Positions 43,674-53,050 of a stretch of DNA of 55,723 bases are shown here, piece after piece (the first letter of the stretch is position 1; the number at the start of each line of letters is the position of its first letter). Origin of the DNA: Polyangiaceae bacterium. GTDB taxonomy: Bacteria > Myxococcota_A > Polyangia > Polyangiales > Polyangiaceae. Position numbers and translations under genes: made by a program. Under the pieces are notes generated by a model. It worked only from the letters and a program-made list of their open reading frames with translations, was not told the DNA's origin and searched no databases. The stretch spans positions 1-55,723 of the forward strand of contig JABSRN010000027.1 in assembly GCA_013214025.1 (NCBI GenBank), given 5' to 3'.

Positions 43674-46253
43674 CTAGCGCTGGCTCGCTGCGGCGCCCTT
43701 AGCTGCGGCGCTCTTAGCCCGGCCGCAGGCACCCGCCCGCGACATCACGTCAGCAGCGGCTCGCTGGGCTGCGTGGGGCGACCCTTTTGCCGTCAACACC
43801 TGGAGCCGCGTAGCCAGATCTGCCGGGGCGATGTCCCCCAGCGCCAACAGGGCAGAACGACCGATCATCCGCTCATCCCCGCTGATGTTCGCGGATCCCA
43901 ACTTTGCCGCGTATGTCGTGAGCACATCTGCGCTCGCTGCGTGGCAGATCTGACCAAGGGCCCGCGCCGCTGACGCGCGAACCGGCGCGCCCTCGTCCTT
44001 GTCGTCCAGGCTATCGAGCAACGCCGGCGCCATGACCGCACGCCCGGTAACTCCTATCGCGGTGGCCGTGCCCCGGCGCACCTTGGCTGACGGATCATCC
44101 AACGCATCGATTAAGGCTCGGTCCACTTCCGCGCCGAGTCCGACAGAGCCCAACGCAAGAGCGGCCGCGTGCCGCACCAGGGGCCATACGTCATTGGCGA
44201 GCAGCACGACCAACGCCTGGGTAGCCGGTCGATGGGCGAGCTCCCGCAAACGAGTCACGACAGCTTCCCTCACCCGAACGTTCTCGTCCTCCAGCAGTCG
44301 GAGCAGACGCGGTGCCGATGCCCGGCTGGCCCCGCGTGACGCCGCTGCGCGTATCTCTGCGCGAGGATCCCCCAAAGCTTGCTCTTCGATACGCTTCCTG
44401 AGCGGCGATGACTCATCGAGCCCAAAGACCGCCGGCAACAGTAGGTAGCGAGTACGGAAGGATGCCTTGGGCGTCCAAAGGCGCTCGATCAACGCCACAG
44501 CCTCCGGCACCAAACCAGCCCGTGATGACGCGAGAGCGCGCAGCATCTCGACCTGCCGGGACTCGCCGGCGTCTTCTGCCTGCAGGAGCGCGCTCAGCTG
44601 ATTCTGAGCTTCCGAATGCTCGGCGGCGTTGCCCCAGGCCTCCCGCAGGATCTCCCGTGCGGGCGCTTTTGCCCCGTCAAAACGCTTCGCCAATCGAGTC
44701 AGCGTATCCGTGGGGCTCAATTTCGACAGCATGGTCGTGAGCAGCAGCAGCTCCTCAGTTTTGGCGCCATCGAGGGCACCCTCAATGGCGTCCGCACTGG
44801 CGGCTCCGCATTGCTGTAACAAGCCCCCCGCCAAGCCGACCAACTCCGGTGAACCGTGAAGAGTGGCCGACACCAGAATCGGCGACTTCTTCGAACACTC
44901 GCTATCCTCCAACGCGCCCAGGGCCAACACCTGGCCTTCAGGCGTCAGCTTATCGTAGCCATGTATCACCCGATCCGCTGCCTCTGCACCCCGGCCCCGG
45001 AGACTCCGCGACGCCGCACGCCCTTTGGCGCCCCCAGCATCCAATAGAGTCACTAGTTCATCGTTACTGCTGGCTGCCAAAGAGGAGCGCGCCTGAAATT
45101 CGGCCAAACCCACCGCCACTTTGGGATCCCGGGAGGCCGCCTTATCAAGCACCACGGCAACACATTCAGTGCTCCACGGCTTCGGCAAGGTCACGCGAAA
45201 ATGCTGCCCCTTCGCCTTTTGGTTTTTGGGCACGTCTACACGAACCGCACGCTGATCTCCCAAGATCCAGAAGCTCAGCGGCGGCTCCACGATCTGTTTC
45301 TTGGCATCCGCAGACAACGCGAGCTCACGCGGTGCCAAGGAAAAATCAAAGCCGGAAATTTTCAACTCACTCGGCGCGTCCATCACCACAAATTCACCGC
45401 GCCCGGTCCCCCTTCGTTGTTCAATCCACGCCGTATCCAATCGGCCGTCCGTCAGCGCCTGGGGGCTCGTCTTCGCACTGGACGCGACCCGAGCCCGCAA
45501 CAATGCAGAGGCGGCCGGCGCCTCTATCGCTTCTGCCATCAAGCGGGGCGCTGTACGCATCTCCTCGGGACCCAAACGAGGCACCCGGGCGCGTTGTATG
45601 CCCAAATCGCGAGTGACCACCTTCACGCCCAGCATCGCCGAGCGACCACACAGGCTCACCTCCTCACGCTGGGAGCCGATCGCGACGAAGCTACCGCCCC
45701 GCTTCTCCTTGTGGGCGACCACCATCGGACCCCGGCGATCTCCCGGAGGACCCGTCATCAGCCCCGTCCAATCAGCAAATAGGATCTTCGCTTTGGATCC
45801 GCCACCGGTGGGAGCGGCGACCACCGCTTCCCACGCGCGTTCCGATTTCGGGGCCTTCAATCGCACGTGCAGAACGCGGCGACCTCGCGCTACTTTGAGA
45901 ACGGTTAGCTGAGCCAGGGCGACGTGCGCCTGCACCTCGTCGGGGAGGGGGATGTTTGTACTGCCGGCGAGCGAACAGTTCGCACCGGGGCATACGCGAA
46001 GTCGCAACCCCCCGGCAGACAAACCCACCGCCAGGGCGGATTGTCCCGTACCTACCGGCACTATCAAGAGGGGGGACGACGCCGGCTTGCGAGACTTTCC
46101 TGGCGCTTTCGACGCTGCCCCTTTCGACGCTATCGCTTGCGGGGAAGCCACTGTCCCAGCCGTCCCGCGGTCTTCGGCGGCTGCAGCCGATGAGCTAGCC
46201 AGCAACGCCAGCAGCAGTGGAGTGAAGCCAACACGCGGAGAGATACGAGTCAC
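43674..46253 (-). CDS. Exported HEAT-repeat protein with a discoidin-like segment
   Basis: With the GTG at 46253 the protein has 859 residues and a good signal peptide (VGFTPLLLALLASSSAAAA). A middle part (about 255-410) has the look of an F5/8C discoidin-like domain (LTDGRLDTAW, FWILGDQRAVRVDV). The second half is helical, with HEAT repeats typical of PBS-lyase-type solenoids (ALGSVGLGAEVDRALIDAL, ASAARALGQICHAASADVL). The last residues are Ala/Lys-rich, with an internal 18-base repetition. The ATG at 46325 would add a 24-residue leader before the signal peptide and is less likely. It is probably a periplasmic or surface binding scaffold. Confidence 0.7.
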   Translation of the reverse strand: MTRISPRVGFTPLLLALLASSSAAAAEDRGTAGTVASPQAIASKGAASKAPGKSRKPASSPLLIVPVGTGQSALAVGLSAGGLRLRVCPGANCSLAGSTNIPLPDEVQAHVALAQLTVLKVARGRRVLHVRLKAPKSERAWEAVVAAPTGGGSKAKILFADWTGLMTGPPGDRRGPMVVAHKEKRGGSFVAIGSQREEVSLCGRSAMLGVKVVTRDLGIQRARVPRLGPEEMRTAPRLMAEAIEAPAASALLRARVASSAKTSPQALTDGRLDTAWIEQRRGTGRGEFVVMDAPSELKISGFDFSLAPRELALSADAKKQIVEPPLSFWILGDQRAVRVDVPKNQKAKGQHFRVTLPKPWSTECVAVVLDKAASRDPKVAVGLAEFQARSSLAASSNDELVTLLDAGGAKGRAASRSLRGRGAEAADRVIHGYDKLTPEGQVLALGALEDSECSKKSPILVSATLHGSPELVGLAGGLLQQCGAASADAIEGALDGAKTEELLLLTTMLSKLSPTDTLTRLAKRFDGAKAPAREILREAWGNAAEHSEAQNQLSALLQAEDAGESRQVEMLRALASSRAGLVPEAVALIERLWTPKASFRTRYLLLPAVFGLDESSPLRKRIEEQALGDPRAEIRAAASRGASRASAPRLLRLLEDENVRVREAVVTRLRELAHRPATQALVVLLANDVWPLVRHAAALALGSVGLGAEVDRALIDALDDPSAKVRRGTATAIGVTGRAVMAPALLDSLDDKDEGAPVRASAARALGQICHAASADVLTTYAAKLGSANISGDERMIGRSALLALGDIAPADLATRLQVLTAKGSPHAAQRAAADVMSRAGACGRAKSAAAKGAAASQR

Positions 46254-46347
46254 GCGCCCATGGTGGCAGTCGAAGGCTGATCTGACAACGTTAAGCGCCC
46301 GAGCATGACACCATGCGGCGACCACTCAAGGCAAACTGTGTGGATGA

Positions 46348-47262
46348 CTAGACGTCGACGCCGCAGGCTCGTTGGGCGCTCTTATCCATGCCCAGCGCGC
46401 CGAGCACTTCGCCAAGACGGGCGGCGGGAACACTGATTCGCGTGGGCATGCCGCCTTGCATTTTCAGCATTTTTACAAAGTCGAAACCACTGTCAAAAGC
46501 GGCTGCCACGGCGACGGAGTTCTTGTCGAGCACCACGCTCACTGCCGCGCGCTCCTGGCCCATCAGCAATAACGCTGTGCGGTCGGTTCGGCTGAAACCC
46601 TCGACGATGTTCACGAAGGCCACGCCGGGCTCGTATACGCGATATCCGTCGGCGGCCCGGCGCGTCTCTCGCTCCACCGGTACCAACTCTGCCGCCGCTT
46701 CATCGATGGGCTGCCACAGTCCGTCGTCGCTGAGCTGTGTGTACAGGTGCCGCACGATCAGTCCCTGCAGACCGGCATCCCGGGGACGACCTCGAAGCGC
46801 GCGATCGAATCGGTCACCGATGGGTCCGGGACAGCCAATTCTCGTATCGATGGCGTGAGCATCTGCATCACAAGCCGCGTAGGGATCCTCGCCACCCAAC
46901 ATCCATTTGGCTGCGCTCGCGAGGCCGTCAAAGTCGTTGTGGCAAACCACTGTTTCGTAGGGCCCCATGCGCTCCACCAGCTCCGGAGTAATCATCTCCG
47001 GGCATGCGCCGTGTTGGGCCTTGGTCCTCAACACAAAGCGGGGGTCGTCGACGAATCGCACGTGTTCGTCGTGATCGTGGTGGTCCACCCAAGCGCAGAG
47101 GCGGGGTCCGAGGCCCGTAATAAACGGCAGCGTCACCTTCTCGAATCCGGCCTTCCCGCCGAGCCCAGCGAAGGCCACGTCCAGCACTACCACTTTACCG
47201 GAAAGCCTCTTAACTTTCGGCAACTTACGGGGCGTTCCGAAGGCGAGTTCAGCGGGTAACAT
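46348..47262 (-). CDS. DHH-family phosphoesterase-like protein
   Basis: The 304-residue protein carries VDHHDHDEH near residue 59, the DHH motif that binds Mn in RecJ-like and oligonucleotide phosphoesterases, and CHNDFDGLASA near residue 108, a second metal-site Asp motif. The C-terminal third resembles the substrate-binding half, ending in a Gly-rich GGMPTRISVPAARLG that matches the DHHA1 style. The likely substrate is a short oligonucleotide or cyclic nucleotide, not identifiable by eye. The order of the motifs differs slightly from standard DHH proteins, so the activity is tentative. The gene is divergent from the SH3-like gene at 47383. Confidence 0.7.
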   Translation of the reverse strand: MLPAELAFGTPRKLPKVKRLSGKVVVLDVAFAGLGGKAGFEKVTLPFITGLGPRLCAWVDHHDHDEHVRFVDDPRFVLRTKAQHGACPEMITPELVERMGPYETVVCHNDFDGLASAAKWMLGGEDPYAACDADAHAIDTRIGCPGPIGDRFDRALRGRPRDAGLQGLIVRHLYTQLSDDGLWQPIDEAAAELVPVERETRRAADGYRVYEPGVAFVNIVEGFSRTDRTALLLMGQERAAVSVVLDKNSVAVAAAFDSGFDFVKMLKMQGGMPTRISVPAARLGEVLGALGMDKSAQRACGVDV

Positions 47263-47339
47263 GTGTTTATTCGAGACCAGGCGAGAGTTCTGACAATAGA
47301 TTCGACCCGCGGATCGTCGAAGACGACAGACAAGCCGCG

Positions 47340-47345
47340 TAGAAT
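47340..47345 (+). promoter_or_regulatory. Candidate -10 box for the 47383 gene
   Basis: TAGAAT lies 38 bases above the start codon in the divergent gap. The matching -35 region is weak. A good ribosome site, AGGAGA, precedes the ATG at 47383. Confidence 0.3.
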
Positions 47346-47382
47346 GGGCGGGTGAGCCCGAGCTGCGCTCGCAGGAGATAGC

Positions 47383-48456
47383 ATGAAGATCGGTTTGTAT
47401 CGTCGCGTTCTAGTTTTTTTCGCACTCGCCATGACCGTCGGCATGGCGCATGCGGAACCTGAGCCGGAGCAGCCCGTTCCGAGTCCCGTCACTCCCCCGT
47501 CCCCCGACGCGCCTCCCACGCTCGGAACGGCCAACTGCAGTCTGTCGGGATCCACCATTCTCAGTTCCTCGGTCAAGCTGTACCCCGAGGCCACCGGCGA
47601 CAAACCCCTGGCGCGATTCACCGGCGCCACCAGCCAACTGCTGGTGGTCGAGTTCCCGTCCGCGAGCAGCGGCCGAGCCAAAGTGGAGACGGGTATCGGC
47701 AGCGGTAGCATACGCATCGCCGGCTATATCAACGCCAAGCGCATTCCACTGTTCACCTCCAATGACGTGCCCGTTTACCCGCCTCATTTGTTCATCGCCG
47801 GGCATCGCTCGGTGCAATTCGGCGGCGCAAAAATCGGCAAGCTCAAGATCAAGAAAGCCGTCAGTTACCCTCTAGAGCAGTCTTTCGCTGCCTGGGCACC
47901 CTGCAGTGCCCTGACTATGACCCAGAGCCCGGCGCCCCCCTGGAGCCCGCCGGGGAACGCTCACGGCTTCATCATCAAGAAGCCTTCCATCGATCTCTTC
48001 GATAGCTATTCTAGGGATCGCAATCAGATCACCACCCTGGTGCGGGCAGACTTCGGCGACGGCGTGCTGGTGTGGAGCACCGAGCGCAAGGGTGGCTACG
48101 CGCACATTCTCTACCATGGCGACGTGATCATCGACGCCTGGGCACGAACGCGCGATCTAAAGTGGCTGCCACCGGGTGAAACCCAGGACGACATCCCCCA
48201 ACGTATGCGCAAGAGCCGTTCTGTGCTGAAGATCAGCGGCACACCGCGAGTAGTAAAACTGACTCAGGATGTGAAGGTGCTGAGTGCCCCCAAAGCAGAC
48301 GCCCCCGTCATCGGAACCGCCGAGACAGAGACGGAATTGTACGTCGTGGACGTGGTCGCCGGATTCGCCAGCGTGCTGCCAAAATCCATGGAGCTGGCCC
48401 CCGCCGGGGATACTCAATTCTGGGTCTTGGCCTCGGAGCTACCGGAGGACGAGTAA
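47383..48456 (+). CDS. Exported protein with SH3-like segments, function unknown
   Basis: The 357-residue protein has a signal peptide (VLVFFALAMTVGMAHA) and then an acidic Pro-rich spacer. Two segments have the strand spacing of bacterial SH3 domains: about 65-110 (SSSVKLYPEATGDKPLARF) and about 290-345 (KVLSAPKADAPVIGTAETE). Bacterial SH3 domains often bind cell-wall peptides. No catalytic motif is apparent. The gene is followed by purC after 68 bases, possibly on the same transcript. Confidence 0.6.
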   Translation: MKIGLYRRVLVFFALAMTVGMAHAEPEPEQPVPSPVTPPSPDAPPTLGTANCSLSGSTILSSSVKLYPEATGDKPLARFTGATSQLLVVEFPSASSGRAKVETGIGSGSIRIAGYINAKRIPLFTSNDVPVYPPHLFIAGHRSVQFGGAKIGKLKIKKAVSYPLEQSFAAWAPCSALTMTQSPAPPWSPPGNAHGFIIKKPSIDLFDSYSRDRNQITTLVRADFGDGVLVWSTERKGGYAHILYHGDVIIDAWARTRDLKWLPPGETQDDIPQRMRKSRSVLKISGTPRVVKLTQDVKVLSAPKADAPVIGTAETETELYVVDVVAGFASVLPKSMELAPAGDTQFWVLASELPEDE

Positions 48457-48524
48457 GTCGCGGTATTTAATGGGTTTATCGTTTATTGCGCATGGGCCGC
48501 GCGAGTCCTAAGCTCGCGCCCCTC

Positions 48525-49487
48525 ATGACCACCGACGCTGAAATCAGAAAAGCCCTCGCCTACCCACTCACCGGGACCAACTTCGCCGATTATGGCGAGC
48601 GCTACGAGGGCAAGGTTCGCGACAATTATTCTCGCAATGGCAAACGCACGATCGTCATCAGCGATCGCATCTCCGCCTTCGATCGCGTGCTCGGCACGCT
48701 GCCGCTCAAGGGTCAGATCCTCAACTGGATCGCGGCTTGGTGGTTCGAAAAAACGCGCCACATCGCCGACAACCACGTCATCTCGGTGCCAGATCCCAGC
48801 GTGATGGTCGCGACGGAATGTAAGCCCTTGCCCGTCGAAATGGTGATGCGCGCCTACCTAACCGGCAGCACCTCCACCAGCATCTGGGTGCACTACCAGA
48901 ACGGTTCACGCAAATTCTGCGGGCACGATCTGGCGGACGGCATGAAGAAGCACCAGAAGCTTCCGAAACCGATCCTCACACCCAGCACCAAAGCAGAGCT
49001 GGGCGAACACGACGTATCCGCATCCAAAGAAGAAATTCTGAAACTGAGCGGCATGCCGGAAAGCGAGTTCGATATTGCCGCCAAGATGGCGCAGGATCTC
49101 TTCGCCTTCGGTCAAAAGGTCTGTGGGGAGCGCGGGCTGATCCTCGTGGATACCAAGTACGAGTTTGGCAAGACGCCCGACGGACGCATCGTGATCATCG
49201 ACGAGATCCACACCCCCGATTCGTCTCGCTTCTGGTTCTCCAACAGCTACCAGGCGCGTTTTGACGCCGGCCAAGATCCAGAGAGCTTCGACAAAGAGTA
49301 CGTGCGACGCTATCTTAAGGGACAGGGTTTCATGGGAGACGGCGACATTCCTGAGATCCCCGACGACGTAAAAGTGGAAGCCGTGAAGCGCTACATCGAA
49401 GCTGTCGAGACCATCACGGGCGAAAGCTTCCCGGCCAATCTCGATGAGCCCATAGCTCGATTGAAGAACAATCTCGATCTTTGTTGA
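48525..49487 (+). CDS. purC: SAICAR synthase (phosphoribosylaminoimidazole-succinocarboxamide synthase)
   Basis: This purine-pathway enzyme joins aspartate to CAIR with ATP. The 320-residue size and sequence fit the longer, yeast-like PurC class: YEGKVRDNYS with a basic phosphate-binding segment, SDRISAFDRVLG, VEMVMRAYLTGS, and the C-terminal LVDTKYEFGKTPDG with IDEIHTPDSSRFW. I prefer ATG 48525 because the family starts a dozen residues before this core. ATG 48492 and TTG 48486 are in frame upstream. The gene is complete. The MBL-fold gene begins 19 bases further on. Confidence 0.94.
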   Translation: MTTDAEIRKALAYPLTGTNFADYGERYEGKVRDNYSRNGKRTIVISDRISAFDRVLGTLPLKGQILNWIAAWWFEKTRHIADNHVISVPDPSVMVATECKPLPVEMVMRAYLTGSTSTSIWVHYQNGSRKFCGHDLADGMKKHQKLPKPILTPSTKAELGEHDVSASKEEILKLSGMPESEFDIAAKMAQDLFAFGQKVCGERGLILVDTKYEFGKTPDGRIVIIDEIHTPDSSRFWFSNSYQARFDAGQDPESFDKEYVRRYLKGQGFMGDGDIPEIPDDVKVEAVKRYIEAVETITGESFPANLDEPIARLKNNLDLC

Positions 49488-49506
49488 AACGATGCAGGTC
49501 TAGACC

Positions 49507-50412
49507 ATGACCACCAGCACCGATCTGGATCCCCCGCGCCCGCTGGAACTATCGCCCGCGCTGAGTTGTTTTCCGACTCGCACACCCACGTTGCTGCCGG
49601 CGACCCACACCAATAGCTATGCCCTCGGTAGTCGCGATGTATTGCTCGTCGAGCCCGCCACGCCCTACGAAGACGAACGACGAGAGTGGCTCGCTTGGGC
49701 CCGCGGCCTACAAAGCCAAGGGCGAAATCTGGTCGGCATATTTCTCACCCATCACCACGTCGACCACACAGGGGGTGCGGATTTTTTCGCCGCCGAGCTC
49801 GGTCTGCCCAAGTGGGCCCACCCGATCACCGCATCCCTACTGCAACCCGGCGCCTCCCGCGGCACCGCGACAGCGAGCATCGACCGCGAATTGCTCGATG
49901 GGGAAACAATCATCCTGGACGGCCCCGAAGCAGAATCGTGGGCGGTGTTGCACACGCCGGGGCATGCGCCCGGGCACCTTTGTTTGTTCAACGGCAGCAC
50001 GGGAGATCTCGTTTGCGGCGATATGGTCGCCAGCATCGGAACCATCATCATCGAGCCGGTGGACGGCGACATGATGCTGTACATCGAGCAGCTTCAGCGA
50101 TTGCTCGATCTGAACGCTAGCCGGGCGCTGCCCGCTCACGGGGCGGCCATCAACGATCCCTCACGCTTCTTCGCTCACTACATCGCGCACCGACTCAAGA
50201 GAGAGCTGAAGGTACTCGACGCCCTGCACGCGGTCGGCGATTCTGGCGGTGTAGCAAAAGATCTCGTGCCCCACGCCTACGACGACACGCCCGAAGCGCT
50301 GTGGCACCTAGCCGAGCTGAGTGTGCAAACCCATCTCATCAAGCTAGAACAGGACGGGCGCGCGACCCGCGACGGCGAGCGCTACTTCAGGCTCCCGGGG
50401 GGATCCCCATGA
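49507..50412 (+). CDS. Metallo-beta-lactamase-fold hydrolase
   Basis: The 301-residue protein has the HxHxDH metal motif at 82-87 (THHHVDHTGG), a later HTPGHAPGH and VCGDMVAS, and ALPAHG for the final His, so the dinuclear metal site is complete. A C-terminal helical part (about 230-300) resembles the winged-helix end of LACTB2-like hydrolases, which cleave RNA or thioesters. It begins a run of four overlapping genes; its stop shares bases with the next start (ATGA). AGGTC is the ribosome site. Confidence 0.87.
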   Translation: MTTSTDLDPPRPLELSPALSCFPTRTPTLLPATHTNSYALGSRDVLLVEPATPYEDERREWLAWARGLQSQGRNLVGIFLTHHHVDHTGGADFFAAELGLPKWAHPITASLLQPGASRGTATASIDRELLDGETIILDGPEAESWAVLHTPGHAPGHLCLFNGSTGDLVCGDMVASIGTIIIEPVDGDMMLYIEQLQRLLDLNASRALPAHGAAINDPSRFFAHYIAHRLKRELKVLDALHAVGDSGGVAKDLVPHAYDDTPEALWHLAELSVQTHLIKLEQDGRATRDGERYFRLPGGSP

Positions 50413-50645
50413 CCGAGCTGCGCGATGCTCAAGACAGCTTCCAGTGTGGATTGCTAACGGCAGTCTACATGCTCGGGGCGCGAGAACACGAACTCAGTAA
50501 AGTCCTAACGCAATCACAGCGTAGCGAAGTCGCCCGTCGGCTGCTCCGCGGTCTGAGCGCCGAGGGGCGGGAAGCTCGCGCCAAAGCCCTCGCCCCGGAA
50601 CTAGCGCGATTACTCCAGAGCACGGAGGCGCGACGCATCCGATGA
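50409..50645 (+). CDS. Small helical protein of unknown function
   Basis: The 78-residue protein starts at an ATG that overlaps the stop of the hydrolase gene and ends overlapping the next start, both by ATGA, which is strong support for translation. The sequence is helical and charged (QRSEVARRLLRGLSAEGREAR). There are no Cys clusters or membrane segments. Its place before an FliH-like gene suggests a small partner of that protein, which is an inference only. Confidence 0.62.
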   Translation: MTELRDAQDSFQCGLLTAVYMLGAREHELSKVLTQSQRSEVARRLLRGLSAEGREARAKALAPELARLLQSTEARRIR

Positions 50646-51316
50646 CCATCCGCCGAGCCCGCATCCAGCGCGCCAACGCACAGTCGCCGGCAGAGGGCAC
50701 CCCAACCATCCAGCGGGAAACGGACGCTTCGCGCCCCGCCCGCTTGAAGATCCGCAGCCAGAGCGCACAGCAGACCGAGCGACAAGCTCAACAGGTGCTG
50801 CTGGATGCCCAGGCTCAGGCCCATGCCACCGTGGCCGCCGCCGAGCAGCGAGCTGACAGCATCCGTCAGCAGGCCACCACCGCGGGAGAACAAGACGGCC
50901 GCGCCCGCTTGGCCGTCGAACTGTTGGCGTGGAATCGAGCGTGCCACAGCGTTGAATCCACTCAACTGTCGGGGGCCACGGAAGTCGCCGGACTGCTGGC
51001 GGAACGCTTGCTCGGAGCCGAACTTGAACTAGATCCAGGCGCTGTGATTCAGCTGGCCAAAGAAGTGCTCAAAGGAGCCCGAAGTGCCCGAAGCATCACG
51101 CTATACCTGCACGAGCTCGATCTGCCCTTGCTCGCCGGCCGAAAGGACGAGCTCGGGATCGAAGACGCGGACCTTCAGCTCAAGGAGGACCGCGATTTGG
51201 CGCGAGGCGAAGTGATCGTGGAGAGCGAGCTGGGGTTGCTCGACGGACGCTTTTCCGTGCAACTGGAGCGTCTGCTCCAACATCTCAACGGACACCCCGC
51301 AGGAAGGCGCGCGTGA
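50642..51316 (+). CDS. FliH/SctL-like stator protein, outside any secretion cluster
   Basis: The 224-residue protein has a basic N-terminus and a long Gln/Ala-rich helix (about 40-90) typical of FliH, SctL and V-ATPase E subunits. The C-terminal domain (about 115-215) includes DARGEVIVESELGLLDGR-like sequence, here RGEVIVESELGLLDGRFSV, the most conserved part of the FliH/SctL family. Such proteins tether the FliI/SctN ATPase. No ATPase or other type III secretion gene is in the window, so it is either a solitary paralogue or one part of a dispersed system. It overlaps both neighbours. Confidence 0.75.
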   Translation: MTIRRARIQRANAQSPAEGTPTIQRETDASRPARLKIRSQSAQQTERQAQQVLLDAQAQAHATVAAAEQRADSIRQQATTAGEQDGRARLAVELLAWNRACHSVESTQLSGATEVAGLLAERLLGAELELDPGAVIQLAKEVLKGARSARSITLYLHELDLPLLAGRKDELGIEDADLQLKEDRDLARGEVIVESELGLLDGRFSVQLERLLQHLNGHPAGRRA

Positions 51317-52383
51317 CCGAGACCCCGCCCGGCAACTTTCCGCCCCCAGCCAACCACCCGCCGTCGGTCAAGCCTACCGGCGACGGCCCATCGGACGGCG
51401 ACGATCTCGCGCCGAACCCGCCGTCCAGCGATCCCCCGGTGCGCATCCCGGATCCCGCCGAACAGTTCCGGCTGGCCGCGATGTTGTTCGTCGCCACCAC
51501 TCTGAGCGTGTTTTACGCCGGCGCGTTCTGGGCCACCGGAGAGCCCGCTCCCGACGAAATCGGCCAGCTGTTGCCCTATATGAAGCAGGGCTGGGTATTC
51601 GCCGTACCGCTGCTCAGCATCTTGGTCTGCCACGAGATGGGGCATTACGTCGCTGCGCGCATTCATCGGGTGCCCGCGTCCCCGCCGTATTTTCTCCCGC
51701 TGCCGGTGATCGGAATCTTTGGCACCCTCGGCGCCGTGATCGCCATGCCGGGCCGCATTCGGTCCCGAAATGCCCTGCTCGACATCGGAGCTGCCGGTCC
51801 CATCGCGGGAATGGTTGTCGCTATCCCTGTGCTCGTCGTCGGTCTCGGCCTATCAGAAGTGAAGGAACTCGGCGGACCGGGATATCTCCAAGAGGGTCAA
51901 AGCCTCTTGTACTGGGCAATCAAACGCGCCGTTCTCGGTCCCATGCCCATCGGTCACGACGTCATCCTGCACCCCACGGCCTTGGCAGGCTGGGCGGGTT
52001 TGCTCATCACTATGTTGAACCTCCTGCCGTGGGGTCAACTGGACGGCGGGCATATCGCCTACGCGCTCTTCGGTAAGCAGCACGACAGCTGGGCACCCCG
52101 GGTGCGGCAGCTATTGCTCGTGCCGTTCGCCTACAACGTCATTCAGTTCGTCGTGCCCCAGGCTATGGGCGACTCGACACTCAGTCGCGGGGACGCCATC
52201 GGCAATTGTTTGTTCTGGCTCGTCTGGTACGCCATCACCGGTGGCCTCGCTCGACTCTCCGGCGGCCCCGAGCATCCGCCCTTTGAACCCGGCAAGCTCT
52301 CTGCTTGGCGCGTACGCGTCGCCATCGGCTGCCTCGCGCTCTTTATCGCGCTGTTCATGCCAACACCCATGGCCGTCTACTAG
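51313..52383 (+). CDS. M50 site-2-type intramembrane metalloprotease
   Basis: The 356-residue protein begins at GTG (GTGA overlap with the upstream stop). The first 50 residues are Pro-rich and disordered. Then come about six to seven hydrophobic segments. The zinc motif is HEMGH at 107-111, and the third ligand lies in NLLPWGQLDGGH (LDGG at 243-246). Both are complete. It belongs to the plain M50 group without a PDZ domain and would cleave a membrane-bound substrate within the bilayer. A short hairpin follows the gene. Confidence 0.9.
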   Translation: MTETPPGNFPPPANHPPSVKPTGDGPSDGDDLAPNPPSSDPPVRIPDPAEQFRLAAMLFVATTLSVFYAGAFWATGEPAPDEIGQLLPYMKQGWVFAVPLLSILVCHEMGHYVAARIHRVPASPPYFLPLPVIGIFGTLGAVIAMPGRIRSRNALLDIGAAGPIAGMVVAIPVLVVGLGLSEVKELGGPGYLQEGQSLLYWAIKRAVLGPMPIGHDVILHPTALAGWAGLLITMLNLLPWGQLDGGHIAYALFGKQHDSWAPRVRQLLLVPFAYNVIQFVVPQAMGDSTLSRGDAIGNCLFWLVWYAITGGLARLSGGPEHPPFEPGKLSAWRVRVAIGCLALFIALFMPTPMAVY

Positions 52384-52401
52384 GACGCCTACTGGCGCGT
52401 C
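52384..52401 (+). terminator. Short hairpin after the M50 protease gene
   Basis: GACGC (52384-52388) and GCGTC (52397-52401) pair around an eight-base loop, directly after the stop codon. No T tract follows. The loop contains CTACT, like the hairpins after tolB and the acyl-CoA dehydrogenase gene. Confidence 0.35.
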
Positions 52402-52502
52402 AGGCGGGCGCACACAGGCGTGGCTCGCTTCGATCCGACTTCACGGTCGCGTGACGGCACGACACCGCCGCAAGCGATCTTTGCTGGCGACGGAAAGTCC
52501 AC

Positions 52503-52988
52503 TCAACCGAATTTGGTCTTCAGAGCACGGCAGACGGAGGCCGGAGCGTATCGGCTGACGTCACCACGGTGGCTAGCGATTTCCCGCACGAGAGAAGCAG
52601 AGATGAAGCCGTGGCGAGTCCGAGTGGGCAGGAATATCGTGTCGATCTCCGGAGCCAAGTCGCTGTTAGCGTGAGCGATCTGCAGTTCGTACTCAAAATC
52701 CGTGATGGCGCGCAGTCCACGAACGATCACGCGGACGTTGTTTTCCCGGGCGTAGTCCACCAGCAGCCCCGTAAAGATGCTGGTTTCAACGTTCGGATAC
52801 TCGCCGCAAACTTCGTCGATCAGGGCAACACGTTCATCCGCGGTGAACAGAGAGTTGCGGGTGGGGTGTTTACCCACAGCGACAATCACACGATGAAAGA
52901 GCTGGGAGGCACGCTGGACCAAATCCAGGTGGCCGTTGGTCAAGGGATCAAAACTGCCGGCGTAGATCGCTGTTTGTTTCTCAGACAT
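52503..52988 (-). CDS. coaD: Phosphopantetheine adenylyltransferase
   Basis: CoaD adds AMP to 4'-phosphopantetheine, the penultimate step of coenzyme A synthesis. The 161-residue protein shows the nucleotidyltransferase motif AGSFDPLTNGHLDLV at the N-terminus, RGLRAITDFEYELQIAHAN with the phosphate-binding Arg, and the C-terminal ISASLVREIA. Length and motifs are standard. It is on the same strand as, and 62 bases downstream of, the retropepsin-like gene. The stretch to the M50 gene (52384-52502) holds nothing more than a hairpin. Confidence 0.97.
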   Translation of the reverse strand: MSEKQTAIYAGSFDPLTNGHLDLVQRASQLFHRVIVAVGKHPTRNSLFTADERVALIDEVCGEYPNVETSIFTGLLVDYARENNVRVIVRGLRAITDFEYELQIAHANSDLAPEIDTIFLPTRTRHGFISASLVREIASHRGDVSRYAPASVCRALKTKFG

Positions 52989-53050
52989 GGCTTCGTACTC
53001 CGTGCTTCCGCAATATCAGCTGCGCGGCAACTCTCTTCGACCGGCAGAGC

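Noticed and set aside
46254-46325. ATG 46325 as start of the HEAT-repeat protein
   Set aside because: It would put a 24-residue Cys/His-containing leader before a clear signal peptide; the GTG at 46253 fits better.
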